DNA of 7,643 nt from Paracoccaceae bacterium (GCA_026709725.1 JAPOSK010000190.1:1-7643); one strand, 5' to 3'. Shown: positions 1 to 7,273, counted from the first letter of the stretch. Numbers and translations are program-made. Notes: generated by a model from the letters alone, not told the origin.

Positions 1-1053
1 GTGATGGCGGAGTCCACCCCCTTTCCGGCCAGTCATCCGTTTCTGGAGGACCTCTTCACCCGGGCGGTCGCTGCACCCGGACGGATCATCCTGCCCGAGG
101 GTGAGGACCCGCGCGTCTGCCGCGCCGCCTGCACAGCCGCTGCAGAGGGACTCGCTCATCCAATCCTGCTCGGCAATCCGGAATCGATCAGGAACATCCT
201 TCCGGACAGGGACATCCCCGTGACCATCCGCGATCCTGCCACCTGTTCCAGAATTGCTGACTACACGTCCCGCTATGCGGACATCCGCCACGCTGAGGGG
301 CTGTCCCGGCAGGATGCAGAACAGGCTGTTCTCGCACCCCCCGGCTATGCAGCGATGGCTGTGCGTTGCGGTGATGCCGATGGGATGCTCGGTGGTGCTG
401 TCCACACAACGGCCGAGATCCTTCGTGCCGCCCTGAAAATCATCGGTCCGGCCCGGGGTGTGAGGACGGTATCGTCGTTCTTTCTGATGCTTGACACAAT
501 CCAGCCGGCCAGACTTGACGTTCCATCGCTCTTTGCCGACTGTGCCCTCATCATTGATCCTGACAGCGACGAACTCGCCGCCATCGCGCAAGCCGCGACC
601 GGCTCAGCGCGGACATTTCTCGCCACAGATCCGATCGTCGCCTTCCTGTCATTCTCAACAGCAGGCAGCGGCCGGCACCCCAGAGTCGAGACCGTGCGTC
701 TGGCGGCTGAACGCCTGCGTCGGGACAACCCGCATCTGGCAGTGCTTGGCGATATCCAGTTCGATGCCGCCATTGATCGGGACATCGGTCAGCGCAAAAA
801 TCCTCAGGCAACATTTCCCGGTCGGCCCAATGTCTTCATTTTCCCCAATCTTGACGCCGGCAACATCGGCTACAAGATTGCCGAACGTGTGGGAAAAATG
901 ATGGCCATCGGTCCCATCCTGCAGGGTCTTGCCCACCCCGCCAACGACCTCTCGCGCGGTTGCAGCGAATCCGATATCCTGGCCATGATCGCCATCACGT
1001 CGCTCCAAGCCGCACATCCACAACCGGCCGCACGACCAGACACGACACCCTGA
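1..1053 (+). CDS. pta: Phosphate acetyltransferase (short form)
   Basis: This enzyme interconverts acetyl-CoA plus phosphate with acetyl phosphate plus CoA in the cytoplasm, usually paired with acetate kinase. The 350-residue product is almost entirely one PTA/PTB domain, as in short-form enzymes; the N-terminal regulatory domains of long Pta proteins and the malic-enzyme part of MaeB are absent. Visible family blocks are LPEGEDPRV (31-39), DGMLGGAVHTTAEILR (127-142), FLSFSTAGSGRHPRVE (215-230), NVFIFPNLDAGNIGYKI (277-293) and IGPILQGLAHPANDLSRGCS (303-322). The catalytic residues described for the Methanosarcina enzyme (Arg87, Arg133, Ser309, Arg310, Asp316) line up at a constant offset of nine as R96, R142, S318, R319 and D325, so it should be active. 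The frame begins with GTG-ATG at the first base of the window, so the ribosome binding site is not visible and a start slightly upstream cannot be excluded. No acetate kinase gene lies in the window. It converges on grpE. Confidence 0.93.
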   Translation: MMAESTPFPASHPFLEDLFTRAVAAPGRIILPEGEDPRVCRAACTAAAEGLAHPILLGNPESIRNILPDRDIPVTIRDPATCSRIADYTSRYADIRHAEGLSRQDAEQAVLAPPGYAAMAVRCGDADGMLGGAVHTTAEILRAALKIIGPARGVRTVSSFFLMLDTIQPARLDVPSLFADCALIIDPDSDELAAIAQAATGSARTFLATDPIVAFLSFSTAGSGRHPRVETVRLAAERLRRDNPHLAVLGDIQFDAAIDRDIGQRKNPQATFPGRPNVFIFPNLDAGNIGYKIAERVGKMMAIGPILQGLAHPANDLSRGCSESDILAMIAITSLQAAHPQPAARPDTTP

Positions 1054-1227
1054 ACCCCATTGACGACCCGATATCGCCTCAGATTCCTTCGCGGTCCGTT
1101 CAATAAAGAACACTTCACTGGCACGGATCAATGTCCGGATTTCCTGTCGGTCCGCGAAGACCGGAGGATGATCCTTCTCTCCATCGTCCACGAAGTTCTG
1201 TAAGGGCTCTCGTTGAAACGCGGTCAT
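1054..1227 (-). pseudogene. Possible remnant of a gene (ATPase-like N-terminus), convergent gap between pta and grpE
   Basis: The 232-base gap between pta and grpE contains a stop-free minus-strand frame that, read from an ATG at 1225-1227, resembles real protein: MTAFQREPLQNFVDD (first 15 residues), then DHPPVFADRQEIRTLIRASE. A PPxFAxRxxxIxxL pattern reminds me of the segment just before the P-loop in some AAA/STAND ATPases, but no Walker A follows. The frame instead runs into the antisense strand of pta, where the sequence stops looking like protein. The best reading is the leftover 5' piece of a gene truncated near the pta end, although a chance open frame in GC-rich DNA is quite possible. 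A GGGAG lies only one base before the ATG, which is too close for normal initiation. I cannot name a family. Confidence 0.25.
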
Positions 1228-1285
1228 GCTCCCGGTCTTCCCCCGATGCTCAAACCGGGTGTGATGCCGGAACGGGTTGACGGCT

Positions 1286-2074
1286 CTATGCCGTGTCAGG
1301 TTCCGCAACAACGGGAGCGGATGCCACGCCAACTCTGGCGGGTCGGAGCAGGCGGTCATGGAGCATGAATCCGATCTGGTCGACCGAGAGGATCTGCCCG
1401 GCTCCGAATCGCTCATCGGGCACGTGATACATTGCCTCATGCAGGTTGGGATCAAGCGTATCGCCTTCCTGTGGCGCAACCCGCTGGATCCCGTGGCGTT
1501 CAAGTGTTGACCGGAAGTCACGGAACAGTGTTTCGATTCCATCAATGAATGCAGCCGTGTCCCCAATCTCATCGGATCGGGCAATCCCCAGAGCCCGATC
1601 GAGATTGTCGAATGTGCTGAGAATGTCCCGCCCGAGATCCTGGGCGCCGTATTTCCTGATCCCATCAATCTGTTTCTTGAGCCGCACGATTTCATCTGTC
1701 CTGTTGGCCAGATTCCGCATGCATTGATCATATTCCTCTGTCAGCACCGCATGGCTTGTCCCGAGTTCGCCCATGCGGGCGACAGCATCGTCATAGGCTT
1801 TCAGCAAAGCAGCATATGTCTCGCCATCAACCGGACCCCCGTCCGTCCGGGCCGGTTGCCATGCACCCCCGTCCGCTGCCACTGATTCATCCTGAACATC
1901 GGGTGCCGCCTCCTTTTGAACATCAGGAATATCGACAGGATTCACATCGGTTTCCAGGGGAGGTTCTCCGACAGGTGTCTCCTCCGGAGAATGAGCCGAG
2001 GCCACATCATCAAGGTCCTCGCCCCTCCCATTGGTCATATCGACGGTTTCTTCTGGTTGATCTTTTGCTGTCAT
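1286..2074 (-). CDS. grpE: GrpE, nucleotide exchange factor for DnaK
   Basis: GrpE releases ADP from DnaK and so drives the Hsp70 folding cycle in the cytoplasm; its long helical region also acts as a thermosensor in known family members. The 262-residue protein has a strongly acidic, probably disordered head (about 1-85), a long helical/coiled-coil stretch (about 86-165, ending near DILSTFDNLDRAL at 150-162), and the compact beta domain with the family signatures DPNLHEA (208-214) and GFMLHDRLLRPARV (235-248). It is longer than the usual ~190-210 residues because of the acidic head. The ATG at 2072-2074 is preceded by GGAG at an eight-base spacing, which supports this start. It follows hrcA by 18 bases on the same strand, so the two are almost certainly cotranscribed. 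No dnaK or dnaJ follows; the next gene downstream is the convergent pta. Confidence 0.95.
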   Translation of the reverse strand: MTAKDQPEETVDMTNGRGEDLDDVASAHSPEETPVGEPPLETDVNPVDIPDVQKEAAPDVQDESVAADGGAWQPARTDGGPVDGETYAALLKAYDDAVARMGELGTSHAVLTEEYDQCMRNLANRTDEIVRLKKQIDGIRKYGAQDLGRDILSTFDNLDRALGIARSDEIGDTAAFIDGIETLFRDFRSTLERHGIQRVAPQEGDTLDPNLHEAMYHVPDERFGAGQILSVDQIGFMLHDRLLRPARVGVASAPVVAEPDTA

Positions 2075-2092
2075 GCAAAATGCTCCGCTTGC

Positions 2093-3160
2093 TCAATGCG
2101 TTTCTGATGCCATGATCTCACCGATCAGGTGGGCTGTGTAATCGACAATTGGAACGATTCGGGCATAATTCAAGCGTTTGGGGCCAATGACACCCACTGC
2201 ACCCACAAGTTTTCCGTCCCTATCGGTGTAAGGGGCGGTGACAAGGCTGGAACCGGTCAGGGAAAACAGCCTGTTTTCGGAACCAATGAACACCTTGACC
2301 CCTTCACCTTCCTCGACAAGGGCGAGGAACCGGGCGATATCGCGTTTGCGCTCAAGGTCATCAAGCAGTTCACGGGTTTTTTCGAGATCCTGGGCATCAC
2401 TGTCTTCAGAAAGAAGCCGGGCCCGACCGCGGACAATCAGCCGCTCACCATCGCCATCACTGACATGACACTCGGCAATCCCCCGTTGAACGAGGTCGGC
2501 AGTTAGCGAGTCCAGCTCTGATTTGCGTGCTGTGATGCCTTTGGCGACAAGTGCTTGCATCTCTGTGACAGTCAAACCCTTGGCAATGGAGTTGAGATAG
2601 TTTGCCGCGGCCTGCATGGATGAGGGTGTCTGCCCCGGGGGTGGTGTAAAGATGCGGTTTTCAACCGCTCCATCTGACGTCACCAGAACCACCATCGCAC
2701 GATCCGGTGCAAGTGAGACAAACTCGATGTGACTGATCGAGGCGTGGAGTTTCGGTGCCAGGATCAGGCTTGCTCCACCGGTGATCCGCGACAGCAGCAT
2801 GCCGGTCTTGTTGAAGAGGGCTTTGGGATCATCTTCGGCATGCAGACCCTGGAACGCCAACCGGTCTTCTCGTGTAATGTTATCGATCTCCAGCAACTCA
2901 TCGATAAACATCCGCAATCCGGTTTCGGTCGGGATTCGCCCTGACGATACATGTGGGCTTTCCAGCAGGCCCAGCTGCTCAAGATCCTGCATGACGTTAC
3001 GGATTGTCGCAGCAGAGACCGGATGGCTGAAGTCCCGGGCAATTGATCGCGAGCCGACAGGTTGACCAGTTCCAAGATACTCTTTGACCAGGCTTGCAAA
3101 CACTTCCCGATTGCGCTCATCGCCAAGTGACAGGAGATCCGTCATGGCTCCATTGGTCAT
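2093..3160 (-). CDS. hrcA: HrcA, heat-inducible transcription repressor
   Basis: HrcA represses class I heat-shock genes (typically groESL) by binding the CIRCE inverted repeat, and its activity depends on the GroEL chaperonin. The 355-residue product has an N-terminal winged helix (about 11-80) with a textbook recognition region, PVSAATIRNVMQDLEQLGLL (47-66), followed by SGRIPTETGLRMFIDELL (73-90). The rest is the GAF-like dimerisation domain, ending with VGVIGPKRLNYARIVPIVDY, a very typical HrcA C-terminus. Length is normal. I chose the ATG at 3158-3160 because GGTGGGG lies eight bases upstream; an in-frame GTG at 3167-3169 would add three residues but has that purine run directly against it. 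It is first in an operon with grpE and is divergent from rph. I see no CIRCE in front of it, so autoregulation through CIRCE is not supported here. Confidence 0.95.
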   Translation of the reverse strand: MTNGAMTDLLSLGDERNREVFASLVKEYLGTGQPVGSRSIARDFSHPVSAATIRNVMQDLEQLGLLESPHVSSGRIPTETGLRMFIDELLEIDNITREDRLAFQGLHAEDDPKALFNKTGMLLSRITGGASLILAPKLHASISHIEFVSLAPDRAMVVLVTSDGAVENRIFTPPPGQTPSSMQAAANYLNSIAKGLTVTEMQALVAKGITARKSELDSLTADLVQRGIAECHVSDGDGERLIVRGRARLLSEDSDAQDLEKTRELLDDLERKRDIARFLALVEEGEGVKVFIGSENRLFSLTGSSLVTAPYTDRDGKLVGAVGVIGPKRLNYARIVPIVDYTAHLIGEIMASETH

Positions 3161-3364
3161 ACTCTGCACCCCACCAGACTGATATCAGGCATTGCTACAA
3201 ACACTCCAGTCCCATGCTTCGCCCCCGGCAATCATGCCCGCCCAATTTTACCCCGACAGCATCTGTTCAGGTTACCATTCCTGCCATCTTGGACAAGTTC
3301 CGGCTTTGGTTGTAGTGATTGAGGCAACCACCCCTTTGGACCATCAATCGACGGAGAGACAGTC
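3161..3364. promoter_or_regulatory. Divergent hrcA / rph promoter region
   Basis: About 200 bases separate the hrcA start (minus strand) from the rph start (plus strand), and promoters for both operons must lie here. For rph a weak candidate is TTGGAC at 3289-3294 with TGTAGT at 3311-3316, a 16-base spacing, which would leave a leader of roughly 40 bases. For hrcA, TAAAAT reads on the minus strand at 3245-3250 but has no good -35 partner. I looked for the CIRCE pattern (TTAGCACTC, nine bases, GAGTGCTAA) and for a clear heat-shock sigma-factor promoter and found neither. The region itself is supported by gene arrangement; the individual boxes are guesses. Confidence 0.4.
3353..3358 (+). promoter_or_regulatory. 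Ribosome binding site deciding the TTG start of rph
   Basis: GGAGAG lies six bases before the TTG at 3365-3367. This spacing, together with the family-typical N-terminus that follows, is why the rare TTG codon is accepted as the start of RNase PH. Confidence 0.65.
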
Positions 3365-4102
3365 TTGCCAAGACAACACCGGACACTGCAGGAGCTGCGC
3401 CCTGTGACCATAACACCCAATGTCAATATCCATGCCGAGGGGTCGTGCCAGATTGATGTCGGCCGGACTCGCATTCTTTGCACAGCATCTGTTTCAGATC
3501 GTTTGCCGCTCTTCAGGCGTCGCACCGGACTCGGTTGGGTCACGGCCGAGTATGCCATGCTCCCAAGAGCCACCCAGGATCGAAACCGCCGCGATGGTCG
3601 CGGGGGCACCCTTTCCGGTCGGACTGCGGAAATTCAGCGCCTTGTCGGACGGGCCCTGCGGACCTGCGTCGATTTTGCCACGCTTGGCGAGTACCAGATC
3701 ACGGTCGATTGTGATGTTCTGCAAGCCGATGGCGGCACGCGCTGTGCTGCAATTTGTGGCGGCTGGGTTGCGCTGGCGATGGCGGCCCGGCACATGAACG
3801 GGATCGGTCTGGTCCGCCGAAACCCGATCATTGATCAGGTGGCGGCTGTCTCCTGCGGGATTGCCGGGAATGACACCCTGCTGGATATGGATTATGAAGA
3901 GGACAGCAATACGGATGTGGATGCCAATTTTGTCATGACCGCTGCTGGTCAGATCATCGAAATCCAGTGCTCAGCCGAGGGTGTTGCATTTGCCAAGGAC
4001 CAGTTCGACGGCATGTTCAGCCTGGCCCGGAAAGGGATCGAGCAGCTGCTTGAAAGCCAGCAGGCTGCACTTGCGATGCCCTCCGAACACCCTGCCGAGT
4101 GA
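3365..4102 (+). CDS. rph: Ribonuclease PH
   Basis: RNase PH is a phosphorolytic 3'-to-5' exoribonuclease that trims the 3' ends of tRNA precursors and other RNAs, using phosphate and releasing nucleoside diphosphates; it works as a hexameric ring. The 245-residue product matches the family over its whole length: LRPVTI (11-16), HAEGSC (23-28), GWVTAEYAMLPRAT (57-70), SGRTAEIQRLVGRALR (84-99), CDVLQADGGTR (116-126) and EEDSNTDVDANFVMT (178-192). The phosphate-binding arginines R86 and R126 and the metal-site acids D180 and D186 fall at the positions known from characterised bacterial enzymes. The start is a TTG at 3365-3367, preceded by GGAGAG at a six-base spacing; the protein begins exactly where family members do, and no closer ATG or GTG fits. 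It heads an rph-rdgB-hemW operon and ends in a TGATG junction with rdgB. Confidence 0.96.
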   Translation: MPRQHRTLQELRPVTITPNVNIHAEGSCQIDVGRTRILCTASVSDRLPLFRRRTGLGWVTAEYAMLPRATQDRNRRDGRGGTLSGRTAEIQRLVGRALRTCVDFATLGEYQITVDCDVLQADGGTRCAAICGGWVALAMAARHMNGIGLVRRNPIIDQVAAVSCGIAGNDTLLDMDYEEDSNTDVDANFVMTAAGQIIEIQCSAEGVAFAKDQFDGMFSLARKGIEQLLESQQAALAMPSEHPAE

Positions 4103-4725
4103 TGCCACCGCCCCGCCAGCTCCTCGGCGGTGGGATTGTCATTGCAACCCACAACCCCGGGAAACTCCAAGAGTTCAGATCCCTCTTCGCGGACACGGCA
4201 ATCGTGATCACCACAAGTGATGACCATGATCTGGCGGCCCCCGATGAGACGGGCGATACATTCGCAGCCAATGCCGCCATCAAGGCTCATGCGGCTGCCC
4301 GGAAGACCGGACTGCCTGCCATTGCCGATGACAGTGGGCTGACAGTGGATGCCCTTGATGGCCAGCCCGGCATCGCAACCGCGGACTGGGCCGAGACAGC
4401 GAATGGCCGCGACTATCCGATGGCAATGCGCCGTGTCCGAAATCTCCTCATGTCCCGTTCCGTCCCGGAGCCACACCGGGCACAGTTCCGATCCACGCTC
4501 TGTGTTGCCTGGCCCGATGGCCATGAACAGTTCTATGCAGGTCTGGTTGCAGGTCGCCTCACCTGGCCCATGCGCGGTGCCCTTGGCTTTGGTTTTGATC
4601 CGGTCTTCATACCCGATGGCCATACGGTGACCTTTGGTGAGATGGATCGGGATCGCAAGAACATGATCAGCCACCGGGCCCTGGCTCTGAAGACATTTGC
4701 CGCGGAGTGTCTCGGTGCTCCCTGA
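4102..4725 (+). CDS. rdgB: RdgB, dITP/XTP pyrophosphatase (non-canonical purine NTPase)
   Basis: This Ham1/RdgB-family enzyme hydrolyses dITP, ITP and XTP to monophosphates, keeping deaminated purines out of DNA and RNA. The 207-residue protein carries the expected motifs: the nucleotide-binding ATHNPGK (15-21), ETGDTF (49-54), AIADDSGL (73-80) with the catalytic-type aspartate D77, GFGFDPVF (162-169) and SHR (190-192). The E. coli block FxENA reads FAANA here (54-58), while the metal-site glutamate before TG (E49) is kept; I expect an active enzyme. Sequence reads GTG-ATG at 4099-4104; I use the ATG at 4102, whose first base is the last base of the rph stop codon, implying translational coupling. 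The gene's end overlaps the hemW start by 11 bases. Confidence 0.94.
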   Translation: MPPPRQLLGGGIVIATHNPGKLQEFRSLFADTAIVITTSDDHDLAAPDETGDTFAANAAIKAHAAARKTGLPAIADDSGLTVDALDGQPGIATADWAETANGRDYPMAMRRVRNLLMSRSVPEPHRAQFRSTLCVAWPDGHEQFYAGLVAGRLTWPMRGALGFGFDPVFIPDGHTVTFGEMDRDRKNMISHRALALKTFAAECLGAP

Positions 4726-5914
4726 CTCATGTTCGAGTCCGCCATCCGGGCCATCCCTTGGCCTCTATATCCACTGGCCCTGGTGCCAGAGCATCTGCCC
4801 CTATTGCGATTTTAACCGTTACCCTGCAACATCTGTCGATCAGGACATGTGGGTCCGGGCCTATTGCTCCATCCTCGAATCCTATCGCAGCGAAATTGGT
4901 CCCCGCTCCATCCAGAGCGTGTATTTTGGTGGTGGAACACCAAGTCTTATGGCTCCAGCCAGTGTCGCCACCCTTCTTGAGGCCATCGAACGGATCTGGA
5001 CCCTTCCCGCCGACACCGAAATTACCATCGAAGCCAACCCGACATCGTCCGAAAGTGAGAACTTCAGTGGCTATGCCGCGGCGGGAGTCAACCGGATCTC
5101 ACTGGGGATCCAGTCACTCCGGGACACGGACCTCATCGCTCTCGGCCGCCGCCACACCGTCCACGAAGCACTTGCGGCCCTCGACCTTGCCCAACGCCAT
5201 GTCGATAACGTCAGCATTGACCTGATCTTTGGCCGCCCCCATCAGACCACCGCAGCATGGCACGCCGAACTCAGTGAAGCCCTGCTGCATGGCTCCCGAC
5301 ATCTCTCCCTCTACCAGCTGACCATTGAACCGGGGACAGGGTTTGGCACCCTGCATCGCAACGGCCAGTTGCCCGGACTCCCCGACGAAGACCGGTCCGC
5401 GGACATGCAGCTCCTGACCTGGGAGCTGTGCCGGCAGGCCGGGTATCAGGCCTACGAGGTCTCAAGTTTCGCCCGCAATGGTCACTATGGCCGTCATAAT
5501 CTGCTATACTGGCGCTATGATGATTTTCTTGGCATTGGGCCGGGTTCCCATTCAAGACTGACACTTGATGACCGGAGATATGCGATTGAGACCCGCCGCC
5601 ATCCACACGGATTTCTCAGGGCCACCGCCACCAGGGGTGAAGCCTGTCGCACGGAACTCTCCCCATCCACCCAGGCCGGGGAGTACCTCATGAATGCCCT
5701 GCGGCTTGATGAAGGCGCCTGCCTCGATCGCTTTCATGCCCTTGGTGGCGACCCGCCAAGCCCCGCACTGATTGACGAATTCGTCCACGCGGGATGGCTC
5801 ACCACACACCCGTCCCGCCTTCAGACCACCCTGCAGGGTCGCCTGCGGCTCAATCCGATTCTTCTCGCTTTGCTGCAAAGCGGTCCGGACGAAACCCCCC
5901 GACCCCAGTCATGA
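4715..5914 (+). CDS. hemW: HemW, radical SAM heme chaperone
   Basis: HemW is a radical-SAM protein of the HemN family that binds heme and hands it to acceptor proteins; it was formerly misannotated as oxygen-independent coproporphyrinogen III oxidase. The 399-residue product has the iron-sulfur motif CQSICPYCDF at 24-33 (C24, C28, C31, then F33 instead of the fourth cysteine of true HemN), SVYFGGGTPSLM (68-79), the glycine-rich NRISLGIQSL (126-135), IDLIFGRP (168-175) and HNLLYW (261-266) followed by FLGIGPGSHSR (271-281). A HemN C-terminal domain occupies roughly 310-390. The start is taken as GTG at 4715-4717, which has GGAG seven bases upstream and overlaps rdgB by 11 bases; a TTG at 4697 in the same frame would add six residues but lacks such a site. 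It is third in the operon with rph and rdgB. Confidence 0.94.
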   Translation: MLPDSCSSPPSGPSLGLYIHWPWCQSICPYCDFNRYPATSVDQDMWVRAYCSILESYRSEIGPRSIQSVYFGGGTPSLMAPASVATLLEAIERIWTLPADTEITIEANPTSSESENFSGYAAAGVNRISLGIQSLRDTDLIALGRRHTVHEALAALDLAQRHVDNVSIDLIFGRPHQTTAAWHAELSEALLHGSRHLSLYQLTIEPGTGFGTLHRNGQLPGLPDEDRSADMQLLTWELCRQAGYQAYEVSSFARNGHYGRHNLLYWRYDDFLGIGPGSHSRLTLDDRRYAIETRRHPHGFLRATATRGEACRTELSPSTQAGEYLMNALRLDEGACLDRFHALGGDPPSPALIDEFVHAGWLTTHPSRLQTTLQGRLRLNPILLALLQSGPDETPRPQS

Positions 5915-5939
5915 CCAGTCCCATGACAGCCAGACACCC

Positions 5940-6950
5940 ATGAGACAGATCGCGCCCCTCATCGCCATCGCATGTCTGGCCGCTCCGACCCTGGCCTCCG
6001 ACGTTGTCCATGACAGGAATGAAGGAATCAGCCGCTATCGGATTCCACTTGCGATCGGAACGGACGGCACCCGGCCCGATCTGAACATTGAAGCAAGCCT
6101 TTATCGCACAATCGTTCATCATGATCCCGACCGCACACCACTGGATATCCTCTCATCATACTGGCAAACCATGATGCAGGACGGCTATCGAGAGATCTTC
6201 CGCTGTCACGATCGGGAGTGCGGCGGTATTGCCTTCCGCCGAAGCATCAGTGTGGCGCCCTTCCCCGACATGTTCGTCAGTCTCGGCGACTACCACTACC
6301 TCGTCGGCACCAGGGATCAGGACGACCATGTCGTCCTTCTCGCAAGCCGGACCAGGAATACAGGGTTTATCCAGATCGACAGGCTTGGCACCCGGACCAC
6401 CACCACACCAGTGCCCACCGCTGCACTCTCTTCCCCATTCATCGCCCGTCTGACCAGGGATGGCCACTCCGTCATCGATGGCCTCATCTTCGCTTCGGGT
6501 TCAGGCCAGCTCGTTGAAAGCGATTATCCCGTTCTCGCCGAACTCGCACTCTGGATGCAGAACAATCCGGATATGGCCATCGCCCTGGTTGGCCACACGG
6601 ACACCGCCGGCTCCCTCGAAGGAAACCAGGAACTCTCGGTCCTCCGCGCCCGGGCGGTCCTCAGCTACCTCTCCGACAAATATGCCATCGACAGAGATCG
6701 CATCACCGTGCACGGCATCGGCTACCTCGCACCCCTCACGACCAACGACACGGAAGAGGGCCGAAAGACCAACCGTCGGGTTGACCTCAGACTGGAAGCA
6801 GGGAGAGAGGATTACCAGAATGCGAGTGGAGAGAGTTGCCCGGCAATTTTGGCACCTTGCGAATCAATTGTCGAACCCGAATCCTTTCACTTTGGTTCGA
6901 GTGGTGATCTCTTGTGCCGATTCGGAGCATCACGACCAAGTAGAGATTGA
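5940..6950 (+). CDS. Secreted OmpA-family protein with DUF4892-like N-terminal domain and atypical C-terminal tail
   Basis: The protein is probably periplasmic or outer-membrane-associated and anchors to peptidoglycan. Residues 1-19 look like a signal peptide cleaved after PTLA (16-19). Residues ~20-150 form a domain with SYWQTMMQDGY (73-83) and a cysteine pair in FRCHDRECGG (87-96), then DYHYLVG (117-123); this resembles the DUF4892-like region found before OmpA domains in other proteobacteria, from memory only. Residues ~178-286 are an OmpA C-terminal domain: GHTDTAGSLEGNQELSVLRA (218-237) and GRKTNRRVDLRL (274-285). D221 and R236 keep the 15-residue spacing of the diaminopimelate-binding pair of Acinetobacter OmpA. 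Such proteins usually end near the last motif; here another ~50 residues follow, with C300, C307 and C326 and no family resemblance, overlapping hepT on the other strand. The ATG at 5940 is chosen for the signal peptide; no clear ribosome binding site precedes it. It starts 25 bases after hemW. Confidence 0.85.
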   Translation: MRQIAPLIAIACLAAPTLASDVVHDRNEGISRYRIPLAIGTDGTRPDLNIEASLYRTIVHHDPDRTPLDILSSYWQTMMQDGYREIFRCHDRECGGIAFRRSISVAPFPDMFVSLGDYHYLVGTRDQDDHVVLLASRTRNTGFIQIDRLGTRTTTTPVPTAALSSPFIARLTRDGHSVIDGLIFASGSGQLVESDYPVLAELALWMQNNPDMAIALVGHTDTAGSLEGNQELSVLRARAVLSYLSDKYAIDRDRITVHGIGYLAPLTTNDTEEGRKTNRRVDLRLEAGREDYQNASGESCPAILAPCESIVEPESFHFGSSGDLLCRFGASRPSRD

Positions 6951-7273
6951 TCCATCTCAGCCAGAATCGCGTTGATCTGACCACGCAGACCAGGAAGATC
7001 ATCATTATCGATTTCGACCCAATCATACCCATGGGTCAAGACATTGCGAAAGTTGATAACCTCACGAGCTTCACGGATACGAGAGGTGATTTCCGGTGCA
7101 ATCTTGTGCAGCCTCGTCATCGCTTCTCCGATAATGGTGAACTGACGTTCAACCGCACTGACCGTTTTTTCGTCTGCCTCAAAGGCAGTGTGGTCGTATT
7201 CCTGTATAAATGATTCAATCAGGTCAGCAGCGTGTACGATATCATCAAGACAACTGCGGGCATCATGCGGCAT
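6887..7273 (-). CDS. hepT: HepT-like toxin ribonuclease (DUF86/HEPN)
   Basis: HepT proteins are HEPN-fold RNases that act as the toxin of MntA-HepT modules. The 128-residue product is all-helical in character and carries the diagnostic RX4HXY motif as RNVLTHGY (R76, H81, Y83); in characterised systems the arginine and histidine form the RNase site and the tyrosine is the residue AMPylated by the antitoxin. IIGEAMTRL (47-55) is another typical DUF86 block. The ATG at 7271-7273 gives a normal family N-terminus and overlaps the mntA end by 11 bases, so translation is probably coupled; the frame is open up to an ATG at 7328-7330, but those 19 extra residues are the mntA coding strand read in another frame. 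The last 64 bases overlap the 3' end of the convergent OmpA-like gene. All motif residues are present, so the toxin looks intact. Confidence 0.88.
   Translation of the reverse strand: MPHDARSCLDDIVHAADLIESFIQEYDHTAFEADEKTVSAVERQFTIIGEAMTRLHKIAPEITSRIREAREVINFRNVLTHGYDWVEIDNDDLPGLRGQINAILAEMDQSLLGRDAPNRHKRSPLEPK

Noticed and set aside
345..785. A 146-residue minus-strand open frame inside pta.
   Set aside because: It is the antisense of a well-conserved enzyme, with Arg/Ser/Ala-rich composition and no recognisable domain.
1231..1259. Inverted repeat CCCGGT / ACCGGG that could be a terminator between grpE and pta.
   Set aside because: The stem is only six pairs with a 17-base loop and no T-run on either strand.
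655..1731. A 1077-base minus-strand open frame running through grpE, the gap and antisense pta.
   Set aside because: Most of it is the wrong frame of grpE or the antisense of pta, both of which are strongly identified genes. Only the short middle part over the gap is kept as a possible remnant.
3199..3206. GAGTGTTT on the minus strand upstream of hrcA, similar to the right half of CIRCE.
   Set aside because: The matching left half nine bases away is absent, so it is not an inverted repeat.
5772..5939. N-terminal extension of the OmpA-like frame by 56 residues inside hemW.
   Set aside because: It overlaps hemW, does not resemble a secretion signal, and the ATG at 5940 begins a good signal peptide.
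6460..6975. A 171-residue plus-strand open frame overlapping the OmpA domain.
   Set aside because: It is a shadow of the OmpA-like gene: serine/arginine/proline-rich low-complexity translation without motifs.
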